A stretch of 64,000 nucleotides of DNA from Chryseobacterium pennipullorum (GCF_003384725.1 NZ_QNVV01000006.1:124001-188000), one strand, 5' to 3'; positions 8,445-19,647 are shown, counted from the stretch's first letter. Program-made: numbers and translations. The notes: generated by a model from the sequence alone, not told the origin.

Positions 8445-9323
8445 ATGAAAAAAGTTATCGCACCCATCACAGCTCTTCTCATTTTCTCCAGCTGTACAAA
8501 AGAAAGACCACCGGACCGTCTATCCGCTGAACCGGACAGTAATAAGCAGACCACTGCAGAGAATTCTTTGAAAATCAATAAGGACAAAAATACCATCCGG
8601 GAAAGGTTTTCTCCTCCGGGTGGCTATGAGTGGGTTGAAGAACAGGCTGATTCTTTCGGATATTTTATTGAAAATTTTAAACTGAAACCTTATGGAGCCG
8701 AGATTCTAAAATATGACGGGACCCCCATTTCTACTCAACATCTCCATGAAGCTATTTTTGACATTGATACAGGAGATCAGGATCTGCAGCAATGTGCTGA
8801 TGCAGTGATCCGGCTGAGAGCCGAGTACCTGTATACAATGAAAAAATACGACCAGATTAAATTTCATTTTACCAGCGGTGATCTTTTCAGCTGGAATGAG
8901 TACAAAAACGGAACAAGAGCATTGATCAGGGGCAATTCTGTCAGTTTCACAAAAACTGCTGGCTTTGATGATTCTTATCAGAGTTTCAGAAAATATCTAG
9001 ACCTCATCTTCAATTATGCAGGAACCATTTCACTGAATAAGGAAACCTTTCCTATAGCAAAAAACAGCGAGTTAAAAACCGGGGATATTCTCATCACTCC
9101 TGGAAGTCCCGGACATATTGTTTTTATAGCCGGAGTATGCAAAAACAAAGAGGATAAAAAATTATTTTTACTGAGCGAGGGCTTTACCCCTGCACAGTCT
9201 ATCCACCTGTTATCCAATCCGTTCAACAAAAGCATTTCGCCATGGTATGAGCTGGATATCAGCGCCCTTCAAACCAAAACGGCAAGATATATTTTTAAAC
9301 CCACAAATTTCAGACGCTTTTAA
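8445..9323 (+). CDS. DUF4846 domain lipoprotein
   Basis: The 292-residue product has a lipoprotein signal (APITALLIFSSC, lipobox cysteine near residue 17) and a DUF4846 body: TIRERFSPPGGYEWVEEQAD, the block GTPISTQHLHEAIFDID, CADAVIRLRAEYLY and, near the C-terminus, LKTGDILITPGSPGHIVFIA. That last block looks NlpC/amidase-like (a GDI..PG..GHI strand-turn), but no catalytic triad was identified. It probably sits on the periplasmic side of a membrane. Function is unknown. Confidence 0.8.
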   Translation: MKKVIAPITALLIFSSCTKERPPDRLSAEPDSNKQTTAENSLKINKDKNTIRERFSPPGGYEWVEEQADSFGYFIENFKLKPYGAEILKYDGTPISTQHLHEAIFDIDTGDQDLQQCADAVIRLRAEYLYTMKKYDQIKFHFTSGDLFSWNEYKNGTRALIRGNSVSFTKTAGFDDSYQSFRKYLDLIFNYAGTISLNKETFPIAKNSELKTGDILITPGSPGHIVFIAGVCKNKEDKKLFLLSEGFTPAQSIHLLSNPFNKSISPWYELDISALQTKTARYIFKPTNFRRF

Positions 9324-9378
9324 TTATTGATATTCAAAACTATTGGAAACTTACTGCTATAATGTGAACTTGTTTTTG

Positions 9379-9386
9379 TAAATTTG
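9379..9386 (+). promoter_or_regulatory. -7 box TAAATTTG upstream of pfkA
   Basis: TAAATTTG matches TAnnTTTG and ends at 9386, overlapping a GTG that could extend the pfkA frame. Transcription from this box would begin near 9393, which supports the ATG at 9407 as the true start. No good -33 element was seen at 19 bp. Confidence 0.45.
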
Positions 9387-9406
9387 TGTTCGAAATTTTT
9401 TACTTG

Positions 9407-10393
9407 ATGAAAGAGAGTGCTGTAAAAAAGATTGCAGTTCTTACTTCAGGAGGCGACTCTCCGGGTATGAATGCGGCATTAAGAGCGGTAGTAAGAACCG
9501 CCAATTACTATAATATCGAATGCTACGGGGTAAGAGAAGGCTACAATGGACTCATCCACGATGATTTCCTGAAAATGGGCCCTCGTTCCGTAAAAAATAT
9601 AATCAACCAGGGTGGAACCATTCTAAAATCTGCCAGATCTGCTGAGTTCAGAGATAAGGAAGGCCGTCAGAAAGCTTACGATAACTGCGTGAAGCTGGGC
9701 ATCGATGGACTGGTATGTATCGGTGGTGACGGAACATTTACCGGCGCAAAGGTCTTCAGTGAAGAATTCGGCATCAAAGTAATCGGTGTACCTGGAACAA
9801 TCGACAATGATATTTTCGGAACAGATAACACCATCGGATACGACACAGCACTAAACACCGCCATGGAAGCAATAGACAAGATCCGTGACACTGCCACTTC
9901 ACACAACAGGGTTTTCTTTGTAGAAGTAATGGGGCGCGACGCAGGTTTTATCGCTTTAAACAGTGGATTGGCAACGGGTGCTCTAGATATCCTTATTCCT
10001 GAGAAAAAAGACAGCATGGATGATCTTTTCGCCAACTTCAGAAAAGCTGAAAAAACAGGAAAAGCATCAAGCATTGTAGTGGTAGCAGAAGGTGAAAAAC
10101 TGGGAAGCATCTATGATCTTGCCAATAAGACCAAAGATGAATTTCCGGAATATGACATCCGTGTAACCGTCTTAGGCCACATCCAGAGAGGAGGTTCTCC
10201 AAGCTGTGCAGACAGAGTGCTGGCCAGCAGACTGGGATATGGCGCAGTAGTAGGGTTAATGGATGGTAAAAGCAATGTAATGGCAGGAATGCGCTCTAAC
10301 GATCTGGTGTATACCCCGATTGAAGAGGCCATCAAAAAGCATAATGAAATCAATAAAGATCTGATGTTGATTTCAGAAATTTTAGCAATCTAA
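9407..10393 (+). CDS. pfkA: 6-phosphofructokinase (ATP-dependent)
   Basis: The 328-residue enzyme (start ATG 9407) phosphorylates fructose 6-phosphate to fructose 1,6-bisphosphate, the committed glycolytic step in the cytoplasm. Visible motifs are the ATP-binding IAVLTSGGDSPGMNAALRAV, the GGDGTF loop (LVCIGGDGTFTGA), the substrate/catalytic block PGTIDNDIFGTDNTIGYDTA and the fructose-6-phosphate site EVMGRDAGFIA. Length fits the bacterial PfkA family. gap follows after 32 nt, so the two probably form a glycolytic operon ending at the terminator at 11455. Confidence 0.96.
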   Translation: MKESAVKKIAVLTSGGDSPGMNAALRAVVRTANYYNIECYGVREGYNGLIHDDFLKMGPRSVKNIINQGGTILKSARSAEFRDKEGRQKAYDNCVKLGIDGLVCIGGDGTFTGAKVFSEEFGIKVIGVPGTIDNDIFGTDNTIGYDTALNTAMEAIDKIRDTATSHNRVFFVEVMGRDAGFIALNSGLATGALDILIPEKKDSMDDLFANFRKAEKTGKASSIVVVAEGEKLGSIYDLANKTKDEFPEYDIRVTVLGHIQRGGSPSCADRVLASRLGYGAVVGLMDGKSNVMAGMRSNDLVYTPIEEAIKKHNEINKDLMLISEILAI

Positions 10394-10413
10394 TTATTTT
10401 TATAATCTAATAA

Positions 10414-11430
<1,017 letters not shown>

Positions 11431-11454
11431 TAAGTAGTTCGCAATACATAATAT

Positions 11455-11481
11455 AAAACCTTCCCGATGGGAAGGTTTTTG
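11455..11481 (+). terminator. Rho-independent terminator after gap
   Basis: Arms AAACCTTCCC and GGGAAGGTTT around a GAT loop are followed by a T-run (GGTTTTTG). Confidence 0.85.
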
Positions 11482-11490
11482 TTTTCAAAC

Positions 11491-11886
11491 TTATTGTTTT
11501 TCCAATTCTATAAAAATTTTGAATTTTGCATTTCCCGAACAATGCCTTTTTTTATCCGGAAAAGGATCTTTCCAGTTTCTGATAGAGATTACCGGAACAT
11601 TCCATCCATATCTGATCCATTTCAAATTTTTATGTTCAAACATCTTCTCTTTAATCCACGCATTCGCTGTGGCTTCAATATGTTTACGCGGTGTTGGTGC
11701 ATGGCCACAGCCTTTGACTCCTCTCCAGGATGAAACAAGGTCTCCCTCAATCCTCAAAATATTTGATGCAAGTATTTTATCCTGCTGGATTTCAGGATTA
11801 GCAAATTTTGCATTTAATGAATCTCTCACTTGTCCAAAGAGCACTCCTGTCCAAAGCAAAAGTGGCAGTAAAATTTTCGGTCTCAT
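11491..11886 (-). CDS. Hypothetical secreted protein
   Basis: This 131-residue protein begins with a signal peptide (MRPKILLPLLLWTGVLFGQ). The mature part is small, basic and tryptophan-rich, with blocks SSWRGVKGCGHAPTPRKHIE and WIRYGWNVPVISIRNWKDPF and two cysteines (near residues 60 and 116) that could form a disulphide. I do not recognise the family. It converges on gap across the terminator at 11455-11481, so it appears to be a single-gene unit. Confidence 0.65.
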   Translation of the reverse strand: MRPKILLPLLLWTGVLFGQVRDSLNAKFANPEIQQDKILASNILRIEGDLVSSWRGVKGCGHAPTPRKHIEATANAWIKEKMFEHKNLKWIRYGWNVPVISIRNWKDPFPDKKRHCSGNAKFKIFIELEKQ

Positions 11887-12118
11887 AATTATTTATTTTT
11901 AGGGTTAAAGTTTTGCAGATGATAATAAGAGTATGGGAGATTCAGCTCGGAAAATTTTTCTTTTCAGAATTGATATCTGATGACTCTTAGCTTCATCACA
12001 AAGGTTGGACTTTTATCAAGACAAAAAAATAACCCGTTTGTGGTATTTTTTCAACCTCCTTCAGGGAACTGATAAATCTCAGCAGCAGTTCAGCATAAAA
12101 CTTGTATTTTTATCTGTC

Positions 12119-13315
12119 ATGGACCGAATAATGATACAACCCCGCTTTAAAGATGCTCTGCATTTCAAAAACTTCTGGGAAAGAGGCAATGGAAAGCAGC
12201 TGATCGCATTCTCAGGAGCCGAAGTAAGTTTTAATGACTTTGAAAAGTTCTCACCATTCTTTTATCATGTAGATGAAACAGGCGATGAGGTTGTAAAAGA
12301 TGTTTATTTTACCAAAAAATTCCATGAAGCTTCCCGGGAGATTGAACACTACATCCGAAATGGAGTTTCTGAAACAGATGCTGTACCTGAAAGTGTAAAA
12401 AAACTCTTTGCACAAACTCAGAAAGTCCCCGAATGGTTAGATTATAATTTATTAAAAAGTGGTGCCGAGCTTTGTATGAGAAGCAATCTGGATTCTTTAA
12501 TTTCATTGAGAGATTACTGCCTGATCGGAGGCTACGATTATGCCTATCTCAACAAACCGCTCATTGTGACAGAGGCCCTGAAGAAAGGGGCTGTAAAACG
12601 GTTGTCGGAAACATTAGACTTTTGGGTAAATGCTACGCGTTATAATGCTCTGGAAGTTCATGCAAAAGGATATGAATTTGCCATTAAGACCCGCCTCATC
12701 CACTCCTACGCAAGGCTTTCTATTAAAAAACATTATAAAGAATGGGATACTGAAAACTGGGGTGAGCCTATCAATTCATGGGATATGATGGCTACCTATA
12801 TCGGTTTTAGCCTGGTGTTTCTTCACAGTCTTCAAAAGCTGGGAAATACTTTCTCCATTCTCGAAGAGCGGGGAATTTTCCACCTATGGAAATATGTGGG
12901 GTATCTTTTGGGAATCCCCGAACAGCTTCTTCCTGATGATAAAAAACAGGCTACCGAGTATTTTTATCTGTGGACCTCTATACAGCCTCCTTCTGATAAA
13001 GATTCTGTCCTTCTGGCTCACTCTTTACTGAATGAGTCCCTGGAAAATCCTATTTTAAAATTTGAGTTTCAGAGAAAAAGTTTAAGATATCTTCACATCT
13101 GTTGTACCTGGTTTCTGCTGGATGACGAGGTGTGCAAAAGGCTTCAGATTCCGGAAGCTTCTAACAGATTATTATTTCCAAAATCAAAAATCCTCTTCAA
13201 TAGAATTTATGATCGTCTTGTAAGCCGGAACTCCAGGATAAAGCGAGGCCATAAAGATCAGATGAAGGTACTGGAAGACTATCTGAATATCACTAAAAAT
13301 TCAAATTTCCATTAA
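12119..13315 (+). CDS. Oxygenase MpaB family protein (DUF2236, latex-clearing-protein-like)
   Basis: Starting at ATG 12119 gives 398 residues; the frame is open back to a TTG at 12005. The DUF2236 core is visible: KGYEFAIKTRLIHSYARLSI contains the R..H...R pattern of the haem-binding region of Lcp-type proteins, followed by WGEPINSWDMMATYIGFSLV and IFHLWKYVGYLLGIPEQLLP. Characterised relatives are b-type cytochrome oxygenases such as rubber oxygenase and MpaB'. The substrate here is unknown. No signal peptide was seen, so it is probably cytoplasmic or membrane-associated. There are no operon partners. Confidence 0.8.
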   Translation: MDRIMIQPRFKDALHFKNFWERGNGKQLIAFSGAEVSFNDFEKFSPFFYHVDETGDEVVKDVYFTKKFHEASREIEHYIRNGVSETDAVPESVKKLFAQTQKVPEWLDYNLLKSGAELCMRSNLDSLISLRDYCLIGGYDYAYLNKPLIVTEALKKGAVKRLSETLDFWVNATRYNALEVHAKGYEFAIKTRLIHSYARLSIKKHYKEWDTENWGEPINSWDMMATYIGFSLVFLHSLQKLGNTFSILEERGIFHLWKYVGYLLGIPEQLLPDDKKQATEYFYLWTSIQPPSDKDSVLLAHSLLNESLENPILKFEFQRKSLRYLHICCTWFLLDDEVCKRLQIPEASNRLLFPKSKILFNRIYDRLVSRNSRIKRGHKDQMKVLEDYLNITKNSNFH

Positions 13316-13392
13316 CCTCCCTTTTGAGGAAATAATCAATGATTAGCATCTGAAAATTAATGTTTCCCAACTTATTGGGAAAATATGGAAAA

Positions 13393-14610
13393 TTATATCT
13401 GCTCACTTTTTTCAGAGTGATCGGGTGAGCGTTTTCTGCTCCTGAAATTCCAAATCAGGTACAGTAAAAACAAAATCAACCAGACGCCAAGGACTGCACT
13501 GATGAAAAATCCCACGATAGATGGGTGAAGATAGTTCGGTTTGTAAAACAGACGATCAAGAGTTGTAAATTTCTCTTTTAACTGGCCTCTTTCGTAAGTA
13601 TTTCGTATTGCATTCAGAGGCTCATTCCGGTGATCCCGATAATAAAAAACATCTTTGGTAAGTTCTTTCGGAACCATCTGCGATTCTATATTATATTTTT
13701 TAAAAAGAATATCCAGCTTCTGAAACGAAGAAAGTAATGAGTCCTGACTGTATTTGTAAAGCAAATTGTACCTTTTCACTGCATTTTGATACTGTTGGTC
13801 TCGTTCAGGAATGTCATGCAATGGAAAAAACAAGTATTTATTTTCAAGAAAAATACACATTTTATCATCATATTCAGGATGTACTTCTACTCCTTGGAAT
13901 ATAATTTCAGTGCTGTCCCCGATCTCCTTTTTGGAAATAATTCTTTTTCCCAGCTCTTCAGCGTCAAGCCCAAGAATGTCAAGCACCGATTTGGCCTTAT
14001 TATTCAGTTTCTCATGATTGGCACTCAGCATGGTCAGGGTATCAATACTGTAATATCTGGATTCTGTTGAGAAATAATCGTTATGATCACCCGGCTCGTA
14101 GTACACTGTATCTCTCACTTCAACCACAGGGTAAGGTTTGGGATATAAAACATTCTTGGGATTAAACAGACTCTCTGAGCTGTAGGAAGTATAATTGTAT
14201 AAAAAAGGCTGTAAGACATTCAGCAGCGTCTTATCTTTATTAAGGTCTTTTTCGGGCAATTCGGTTCGTAGTTTTGCATTTAACCCGAAACTGTAACTGA
14301 TAAAAAAAGTCAGAGAAAAAAAAGAAACTAATAATAGTATAGCACCAATTCCCATAGTTTTTGAAAGCTCATTTCTTTTTTTAGAATGATTCCTAAGGAG
14401 AAAAATAACAAAGAAAAACAGAAAAAGACCGGATACGAAAACATGAGAAATAGAAACGTCATCATAAAATTTGAACCTGTAAAATTCTGTATACATATAA
14501 ATTCCCTTAAGACCCTCAAATTTTATATATCCGTACATAAAGTAAGCCAGATGTATAACAGCCAATACAGCAAAGGATTTTATCAGGAAGCGTTTTAATT
14601 TTCTGTCCAT
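13393..14610 (-). CDS. Hypothetical membrane protein with large extracytoplasmic domain
   Basis: A 405-residue protein with three N-terminal membrane segments (around residues 10-28, 53-70 and 92-112), a soluble region of about 250 residues, and a C-terminal segment (VGFFISAVLGVWLILFLLYL) followed by a basic tail RSRKRSPDHSEKSEQ. The soluble part contains repeated tyrosines and DYFSTESRYYSIDTL but no motif I can place. It stands alone between convergent and divergent neighbours. Confidence 0.65.
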   Translation of the reverse strand: MDRKLKRFLIKSFAVLAVIHLAYFMYGYIKFEGLKGIYMYTEFYRFKFYDDVSISHVFVSGLFLFFFVIFLLRNHSKKRNELSKTMGIGAILLLVSFFSLTFFISYSFGLNAKLRTELPEKDLNKDKTLLNVLQPFLYNYTSYSSESLFNPKNVLYPKPYPVVEVRDTVYYEPGDHNDYFSTESRYYSIDTLTMLSANHEKLNNKAKSVLDILGLDAEELGKRIISKKEIGDSTEIIFQGVEVHPEYDDKMCIFLENKYLFFPLHDIPERDQQYQNAVKRYNLLYKYSQDSLLSSFQKLDILFKKYNIESQMVPKELTKDVFYYRDHRNEPLNAIRNTYERGQLKEKFTTLDRLFYKPNYLHPSIVGFFISAVLGVWLILFLLYLIWNFRSRKRSPDHSEKSEQI

Positions 14611-14990
14611 AGAATGATCTTAAAAAATAGTGTTTTAAGATAAGCATTTTTTATATTGGATGGATAAAACTGTGGTGATACTGATCAATTTAAGTAGTAT
14701 AACCGTCTACAAATACAAGCCAATTCAATACCCTGTAAAGGCTATAACTCCTAAAAATTCTCCTGTCCGTATTAACTTCTGCCTTGATCTTCCGGCTTTC
14801 GGCAATACTTTTCTGATCGTAAATTTATTTTTCAACATTCTTCATACCACATTTTCGCATCTCCTTCGTTATGAATAAGATCACTCATCAAACTTTATCA
14901 TTTTTTAACTCTAAAAGCAGCTTTCAAAGGTAAATAATATTAGTTTTTCATGTTTAAATTATGTATTTTTGAGAAATTATTTTAATAGCG
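14611..14990. other. Intergenic region upstream of recA, 380 bp
   Basis: It separates the divergent starts of the membrane protein and recA. A plus frame at 14660-14878 has no family resemblance. A short minus frame near 14720-14830 (K, R and G rich) starts only at TTG and is weak. The only supported element is the recA -7 box at its right end. Confidence 0.4.
14964..14971 (+). promoter_or_regulatory. -7 box TATTTTTG of recA
   Basis: TATTTTTG fits TAnnTTTG and lies 20 nt before the recA ATG, giving a very short 5' leader. No Gram-negative LexA box (CTGT-N8-ACAG) was seen beside it. Confidence 0.5.
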
Positions 14991-15992
14991 ATGAGTAACA
15001 TTGAAGATAAGAAAAAAGCACTGGCACTTGTGCTTGACAAATTAGATAAAACATATGGAAAAGGGACGGTAATGACTTTGGGAGATGATGCCGTAGACAC
15101 TACAATAGAAGTAATTCCTTCAGGATCTTTAGGATTGGATATTGCTTTAGGAGTAGGCGGTTATCCAAGAGGCAGAATCATCGAAATATACGGCCCTGAA
15201 TCTTCAGGTAAAACAACACTTACCCTTCATGCGATTGCAGAAGCTCAGAAAGCAGGTGGTATTGCTGCATTTATTGATGCAGAGCATGCTTTTGACAGAA
15301 CCTATGCTGCAAAGCTGGGAATTGACTTGGAGAACCTGATTATTTCTCAGCCAGACAACGGTGAGCAGGCATTGGAAATTGCAGATAACCTGATCCGTTC
15401 AGGAGCTATTGATATTGTGGTGATCGACTCTGTAGCAGCCCTTACTCCAAAAGCAGAAATTGAAGGAGAAATGGGAGACTCCAAAATGGGTCTACATGCA
15501 AGGCTGATGTCTCAGGCTTTAAGAAAGCTGACCGCTACGATTTCAAGAACAAAATGTACTGTGATTTTCATCAACCAGTTGAGAGAAAAAATCGGTGTTA
15601 TGTTTGGAAACCCTGAAACAACGACAGGAGGTAATGCTCTTAAGTTCTATGCTTCGGTAAGAATCGATATCAGAAAAGCAAGCGCTCCTATCAAACAGGG
15701 CGATGAAGCTATCGGTAGCCGTGTGAAAGTGAAGATTGTAAAAAACAAGGTAGCTCCGCCTTTCAAGCAGGCAGAATTCGATATCATGTATGGAGAAGGA
15801 GTTTCCAAAGTAGGAGAAATTCTGGATACGGCAGTAGATATGGGAATTGTGAAGAAAAGCGGTTCTTGGTTCAGCTATGAAGAAACTAAGCTTGGCCAGG
15901 GACGTGATGCTGTGAAGGACGTTTTAAAAGATAATCCGGATCTTTCTGAGGAATTGGAAAACAAGATCAAGGAAGAATTGAAAAACAAATAA
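14991..15992 (+). CDS. recA: Recombinase RecA
   Basis: RecA (333 residues) forms filaments on single-stranded DNA and drives strand exchange. The Walker A motif GPESSGKT is at residues 68-75. Other hallmark blocks are [12 protein letters not shown], the Walker B-containing [12 protein letters not shown], loop 1 [20 protein letters not shown] and loop 2 [20 protein letters not shown]. The protein is full length with a short acidic C-terminal tail ([16 protein letters not shown]). It is transcribed alone and followed by a terminator. Confidence 0.98.
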   Translation: MSNIEDKKKALALVLDKLDKTYGKGTVMTLGDDAVDTTIEVIPSGSLGLDIALGVGGYPRGRIIEIYGPESSGKTTLTLHAIAEAQKAGGIAAFIDAEHAFDRTYAAKLGIDLENLIISQPDNGEQALEIADNLIRSGAIDIVVIDSVAALTPKAEIEGEMGDSKMGLHARLMSQALRKLTATISRTKCTVIFINQLREKIGVMFGNPETTTGGNALKFYASVRIDIRKASAPIKQGDEAIGSRVKVKIVKNKVAPPFKQAEFDIMYGEGVSKVGEILDTAVDMGIVKKSGSWFSYEETKLGQGRDAVKDVLKDNPDLSEELENKIKEELKNK

Positions 15993-16013
15993 GTTTTCAA
16001 AAAAAATAATGAC

Positions 16014-16042
16014 AAAGGCAATCTTCGGGTTGCCTTTTTTTG
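16014..16042 (+). terminator. Rho-independent terminator after recA
   Basis: Arms AAAGGCAATC and GGTTGCCTTT close on a stable TTCG tetraloop and are followed by TTTTTG. Confidence 0.85.
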
Positions 16043-16106
16043 TTTTTAGCCAGGATGAATACTTTTATAAAAGTGTTTGATCAAGCAGGAATACGCTTAG
16101 CGTTAA

Positions 16107-16141
16107 AACAAAAAAGAGGCTGCTCATTAAGAACAGCCCCG
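16107..16141 (-). terminator. Rho-independent terminator for the leftward gene at 16164
   Basis: Read on the minus strand, GGCTGTTC and GAGCAGCC flank a short loop, followed by TCTTTTTTG. It faces the recA terminator 65 nt away. Confidence 0.75.
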
Positions 16142-16163
16142 TATATGTTTTATCATCTGATGA

Positions 16164-17612
16164 TTATCCGGAAATTTTACCCTGCAGCTGTAAAGCTCCC
16201 ATAAGCTTCATCCCTTTGGTCAGTGTATCAAATCTCATATTTTCTTTGCTGACAAAAGCATCAATGGTAAAGAAATCCTCTATTTCTTCATTTGTAATCA
16301 GTTTCAGCTTCAGGATATACCCTTTTACACTTCCGTCATCGAGCAATTCTGTTTCCCGGAAATCAACAAGCTCACCTATAAAATCAAAACATGCATAGTT
16401 TGGCAGTTCCTTACTAGGCATATAGGTCGTAAATTCTTCACTTATGCTGGTACCATCCGGAAGATCAAATTTCTTATGAATATCCAATGCAAAAACAATA
16501 GCACTGATGTTCACATTGAGAGGAGATTCGGTGAGATATCTGTTTTTGTTTTCTGCATAATCTGTTGCAAAAAACCAAACTCCAAAAGTATCTCTTGCAG
16601 GACCGCCAACAATAGCTTCAATATTATTTACATTTTCCCACTCGCTGATTTCCTTTGTTTCAAAATCCAGCGAAAAATCTGTTTTCACTTCCGGATAAAT
16701 GGTACTGAATTCACCGGCAGGGATCACTTTGAATTTCACATCTTTAAAATCCGTGTATTTCAGCTTATCCTGCTCATAGTTTGGATCATCCATCATACAC
16801 AGCGCCATGATCTCTTTGAGAAACTGGGTATATTTTTCCTCGTTTTGGATACTTTCATACCCAAATATACCACCCCACATATTTCCCAGGGTATGGGTAT
16901 TTGATTTTGTAATTTTAATACCGTTATCAGTCATTGCTTCAGGAGATTTGATCTCTTCTCTGTTGGTAAAGTAATCTTTCCCTTCAGTCAGTTGATTGCT
17001 TATGATCGAATTATTTTCCTCATGGGAAAACTCAGCAAATCCTTTAAAGGAAATATTTTCATTTTCAAAGATATAAGGCATTGCCGTCTTCCCTTTTCCG
17101 AAATCATTAAAATGATAAGAAAGCGTAATGGCCTTAAGCTCTTCCTGGGTAGTTGCCAGATTGTGATTGTCATCGTTATCAAACTGCGAATGGTACAGAA
17201 TAGCATATGACTTGATTTTTCCTTCCTTTAATTCGTTTTCAAATTTCTCTTCCATCATATCAATCACCTGCTGTGCAGACAGTCCATAGGAAGGATCTGT
17301 GATCATGTAGGCAAAACCTTCTACTTCTCCACTTTCCTTTTCGAATGCAGAAATAGGAGCAAAATCTCCATTCAGCTGAAGAGCTATAGAATATACAATA
17401 TAATCTTTATAGGTACTGATCTTTTCAAACTGATTGTTGACCGTTTTCTCTTCTTCCTTCTGAACAGGTATTTCCGGCATAGCTTCGACCTCTACCCTTT
17501 CTTCTGTTACTTCTTCCACTATTTTTTCTGCCGGCACTTCGTGCGCCGGTACTGGAGTACCACTATTTTCCTGTGTATTATTTTTTTTCTTAAAAAAATC
17601 AAAGATTCCCAT
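16164..17612 (-). CDS. Hypothetical cytoplasmic protein with MGIFDFFKKK start
   Basis: This 482-residue protein starts with the short amphipathic leader MGIFDFFKKKNN, then has a low-complexity Glu/Val/Pro linker to about residue 60. Two or more alpha/beta domains follow. Visible stretches include VIDMMEEKFENELKEGKIKS, NMWGGIFGYESIQNEEKYTQ, GGPARDTFGVWFFATDYAEN and the hydrophobic end MKLMGALQLQGKISG. No signal peptide or catalytic motif was found. I do not recognise the family; the layout resembles cytoplasmic housekeeping proteins of unknown function in flavobacteria. Confidence 0.65.
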   Translation of the reverse strand: MGIFDFFKKKNNTQENSGTPVPAHEVPAEKIVEEVTEERVEVEAMPEIPVQKEEEKTVNNQFEKISTYKDYIVYSIALQLNGDFAPISAFEKESGEVEGFAYMITDPSYGLSAQQVIDMMEEKFENELKEGKIKSYAILYHSQFDNDDNHNLATTQEELKAITLSYHFNDFGKGKTAMPYIFENENISFKGFAEFSHEENNSIISNQLTEGKDYFTNREEIKSPEAMTDNGIKITKSNTHTLGNMWGGIFGYESIQNEEKYTQFLKEIMALCMMDDPNYEQDKLKYTDFKDVKFKVIPAGEFSTIYPEVKTDFSLDFETKEISEWENVNNIEAIVGGPARDTFGVWFFATDYAENKNRYLTESPLNVNISAIVFALDIHKKFDLPDGTSISEEFTTYMPSKELPNYACFDFIGELVDFRETELLDDGSVKGYILKLKLITNEEIEDFFTIDAFVSKENMRFDTLTKGMKLMGALQLQGKISG

Positions 17613-17744
17613 ACTGTTATTTATAATTGGCGGTAAATATAATAAAAGACAGCAACAGAGACATCATAAAAAAAATGCCATTCTGTCACTTTCTCCTGCA
17701 TGGTATTTTTTTTGAGAAAGATTTAGAAATTAAAAATCTAAAAT

Positions 17745-19640
17745 ATGATGACTAAAGGAAATATTAATGTATCTGTGGAAAACATTTTCCCGCTTATTAA
17801 AAAATTTCTTTACAGTGACCACGAAATATTCTTACGAGAATTAATCTCTAATGCAACGGATGCCACTTTAAAACTAAAGCATTTAACAAGTATTGGGGAA
17901 GCAAAGGTTGAATATGGGACTCCGAAACTTGAAGTTAAAATCGACAAGGACCAGAAAACCTTGCGGATTATTGATCAGGGGATTGGTATGACAGGCGAAG
18001 AGGTTGAGAAGTATATCAATCAGGTAGCTTTTTCAGGAGCTGAAGAATTTCTTGAAAAATATAAAGACTCGGCTAAGGATTCCGGGATTATCGGCCATTT
18101 TGGACTGGGCTTCTATTCAGCATTTATGGTGGCTGAAAAGGTGGAAATCCTCACCAAATCGTATAAAGATGAGCCAGCTGTACGATGGATCTGCGACGGA
18201 AGTCCTGAATTTACTCTTGAGGAAACGACAGAAAAAACAGACCGGGGTACGGAAATTATTCTTCACATTGCAGAAGATTCTCTGGAGTTTTTGGAGGAAG
18301 GAAGAATCCGTGAACTTCTTTTAAAATATAACAAGTTTATGCCTGTTCCGATCAAATTCGGAACCAAAACCCACACGCTTCCATTACCGGAAGATGCGCC
18401 GGAAGATGCTGTAGCAGAAACGGAAGAGGTGGACAATATTATCAATAACCCGGTACCGGCATGGACCATTGCGCCAAGTGAACTGACCAATGAAGATTAC
18501 ATGAAGTTCTACCACGAGCTGTATCCAATGCAGTTTGAAGAGCCTCTTTTTAACATTCATCTCAACGTTGATTATCCTTTCAATCTTACAGGAATTCTCT
18601 TCTTTCCTAAATTGAGCAATAATCTAAATATTGATAAAGATAAAATTCAGCTGTACCAAAACCAGGTATTTGTAACGGATGAAGTAAAAGGAATCGTTCC
18701 GGATTTCCTGATGCTTCTGAGAGGGGTAATCGATTCTCCGGATATTCCATTGAATGTATCCCGTTCTTATCTTCAGGCAGACGGTGCGGTGAAGAAAATC
18801 TCTTCTTACATCACTAAAAAGGTAGCGGACAAGATGGCCTCGCTGATCAACGAAAACCGTGAAGATTACGAACAGAAATGGAATGACATCAAAGTAGTGA
18901 TCGAATACGGAATCGTTACGGAAGAGAAATTCGCTGAAAAAGCCGACAAATTTACACTATATCCTACGACCGACGGAAAGTATTTCCTTTGGGATGAGCT
19001 GACTGAAAAAATCAAACCGCTACAAACGGATAAAGACAACAAACTGGTTATTCTGTATGCTACCAATGCTGATGAGCAGCACAGCTACATTCAGGCTGCA
19101 AGAGATAAAGGGTATGAAGTTCTTTTATTAGACTCCCCGATCACTCCACACGTCATCCAAAAACTGGAAACCTCAAAAGAAAATATTTCATTTGCCAGAG
19201 TAGATGCTGATCATATCAACAATCTGATTAAAAAAGACGAACCGGTAATCTCAAAACTGAATGAAACAGAAAAAGAATCTCTGAAAAAGAACGTAGAAGA
19301 AGCTATTCAGGATTCTAAATTTACGGTACAGCTTGAAGATCTTGACAGCAGTGATGCACCATTTACCATTACCCAGCCGGAATTCATGAGAAGAATGAAA
19401 GAAATGCAGGCTACAGGTGGTGGCGGTATGTTTGGAATGGGAGGGTTTCCGGAAATGTACAATCTGGTAGTGAATTCCAACAGTGACCTGTCTAATCAGA
19501 TCCTGAAAACTGAAAATACGGAAGAGAAAGAAAGTCTGATTAAGCATGCTTTGGATCTTGCCAAACTTTCTCAAAACCTACTGAAAGGAAAAGACCTTAC
19601 AAATTTTATCCAGAGAAGCTATAAGCAACTGGAAAAATAA
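17745..19640 (+). CDS. htpG: Molecular chaperone HtpG (Hsp90 family)
   Basis: The 631-residue ATP-dependent chaperone has the GHKL ATPase motifs in order: HEIFLRELISNATDATLKLK (catalytic Glu and Asn), IIDQGIGMTGEEVEKYINQV and GHFGLGFYSAFMVAEKVEIL. The middle domain contains DVKLPLNVSR-type sequence (IDSPDIPLNVSRSYLQAD). The C-terminal domain includes a glycine/methionine-rich segment TGGGGMFGMGGFPEMYNLVV. Two adjacent ATGs (17745 and 17748) are possible starts. It is monocistronic, with a strong terminator immediately after it. Confidence 0.97.
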   Translation: MMTKGNINVSVENIFPLIKKFLYSDHEIFLRELISNATDATLKLKHLTSIGEAKVEYGTPKLEVKIDKDQKTLRIIDQGIGMTGEEVEKYINQVAFSGAEEFLEKYKDSAKDSGIIGHFGLGFYSAFMVAEKVEILTKSYKDEPAVRWICDGSPEFTLEETTEKTDRGTEIILHIAEDSLEFLEEGRIRELLLKYNKFMPVPIKFGTKTHTLPLPEDAPEDAVAETEEVDNIINNPVPAWTIAPSELTNEDYMKFYHELYPMQFEEPLFNIHLNVDYPFNLTGILFFPKLSNNLNIDKDKIQLYQNQVFVTDEVKGIVPDFLMLLRGVIDSPDIPLNVSRSYLQADGAVKKISSYITKKVADKMASLINENREDYEQKWNDIKVVIEYGIVTEEKFAEKADKFTLYPTTDGKYFLWDELTEKIKPLQTDKDNKLVILYATNADEQHSYIQAARDKGYEVLLLDSPITPHVIQKLETSKENISFARVDADHINNLIKKDEPVISKLNETEKESLKKNVEEAIQDSKFTVQLEDLDSSDAPFTITQPEFMRRMKEMQATGGGGMFGMGGFPEMYNLVVNSNSDLSNQILKTENTEEKESLIKHALDLAKLSQNLLKGKDLTNFIQRSYKQLEK

Positions 19641-19647
19641 CATAAAG

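Noticed and set aside
14660..14878. 72-codon plus frame upstream of recA
   Set aside because: No start signal, no family resemblance and it lies in a region whose composition is intergenic.
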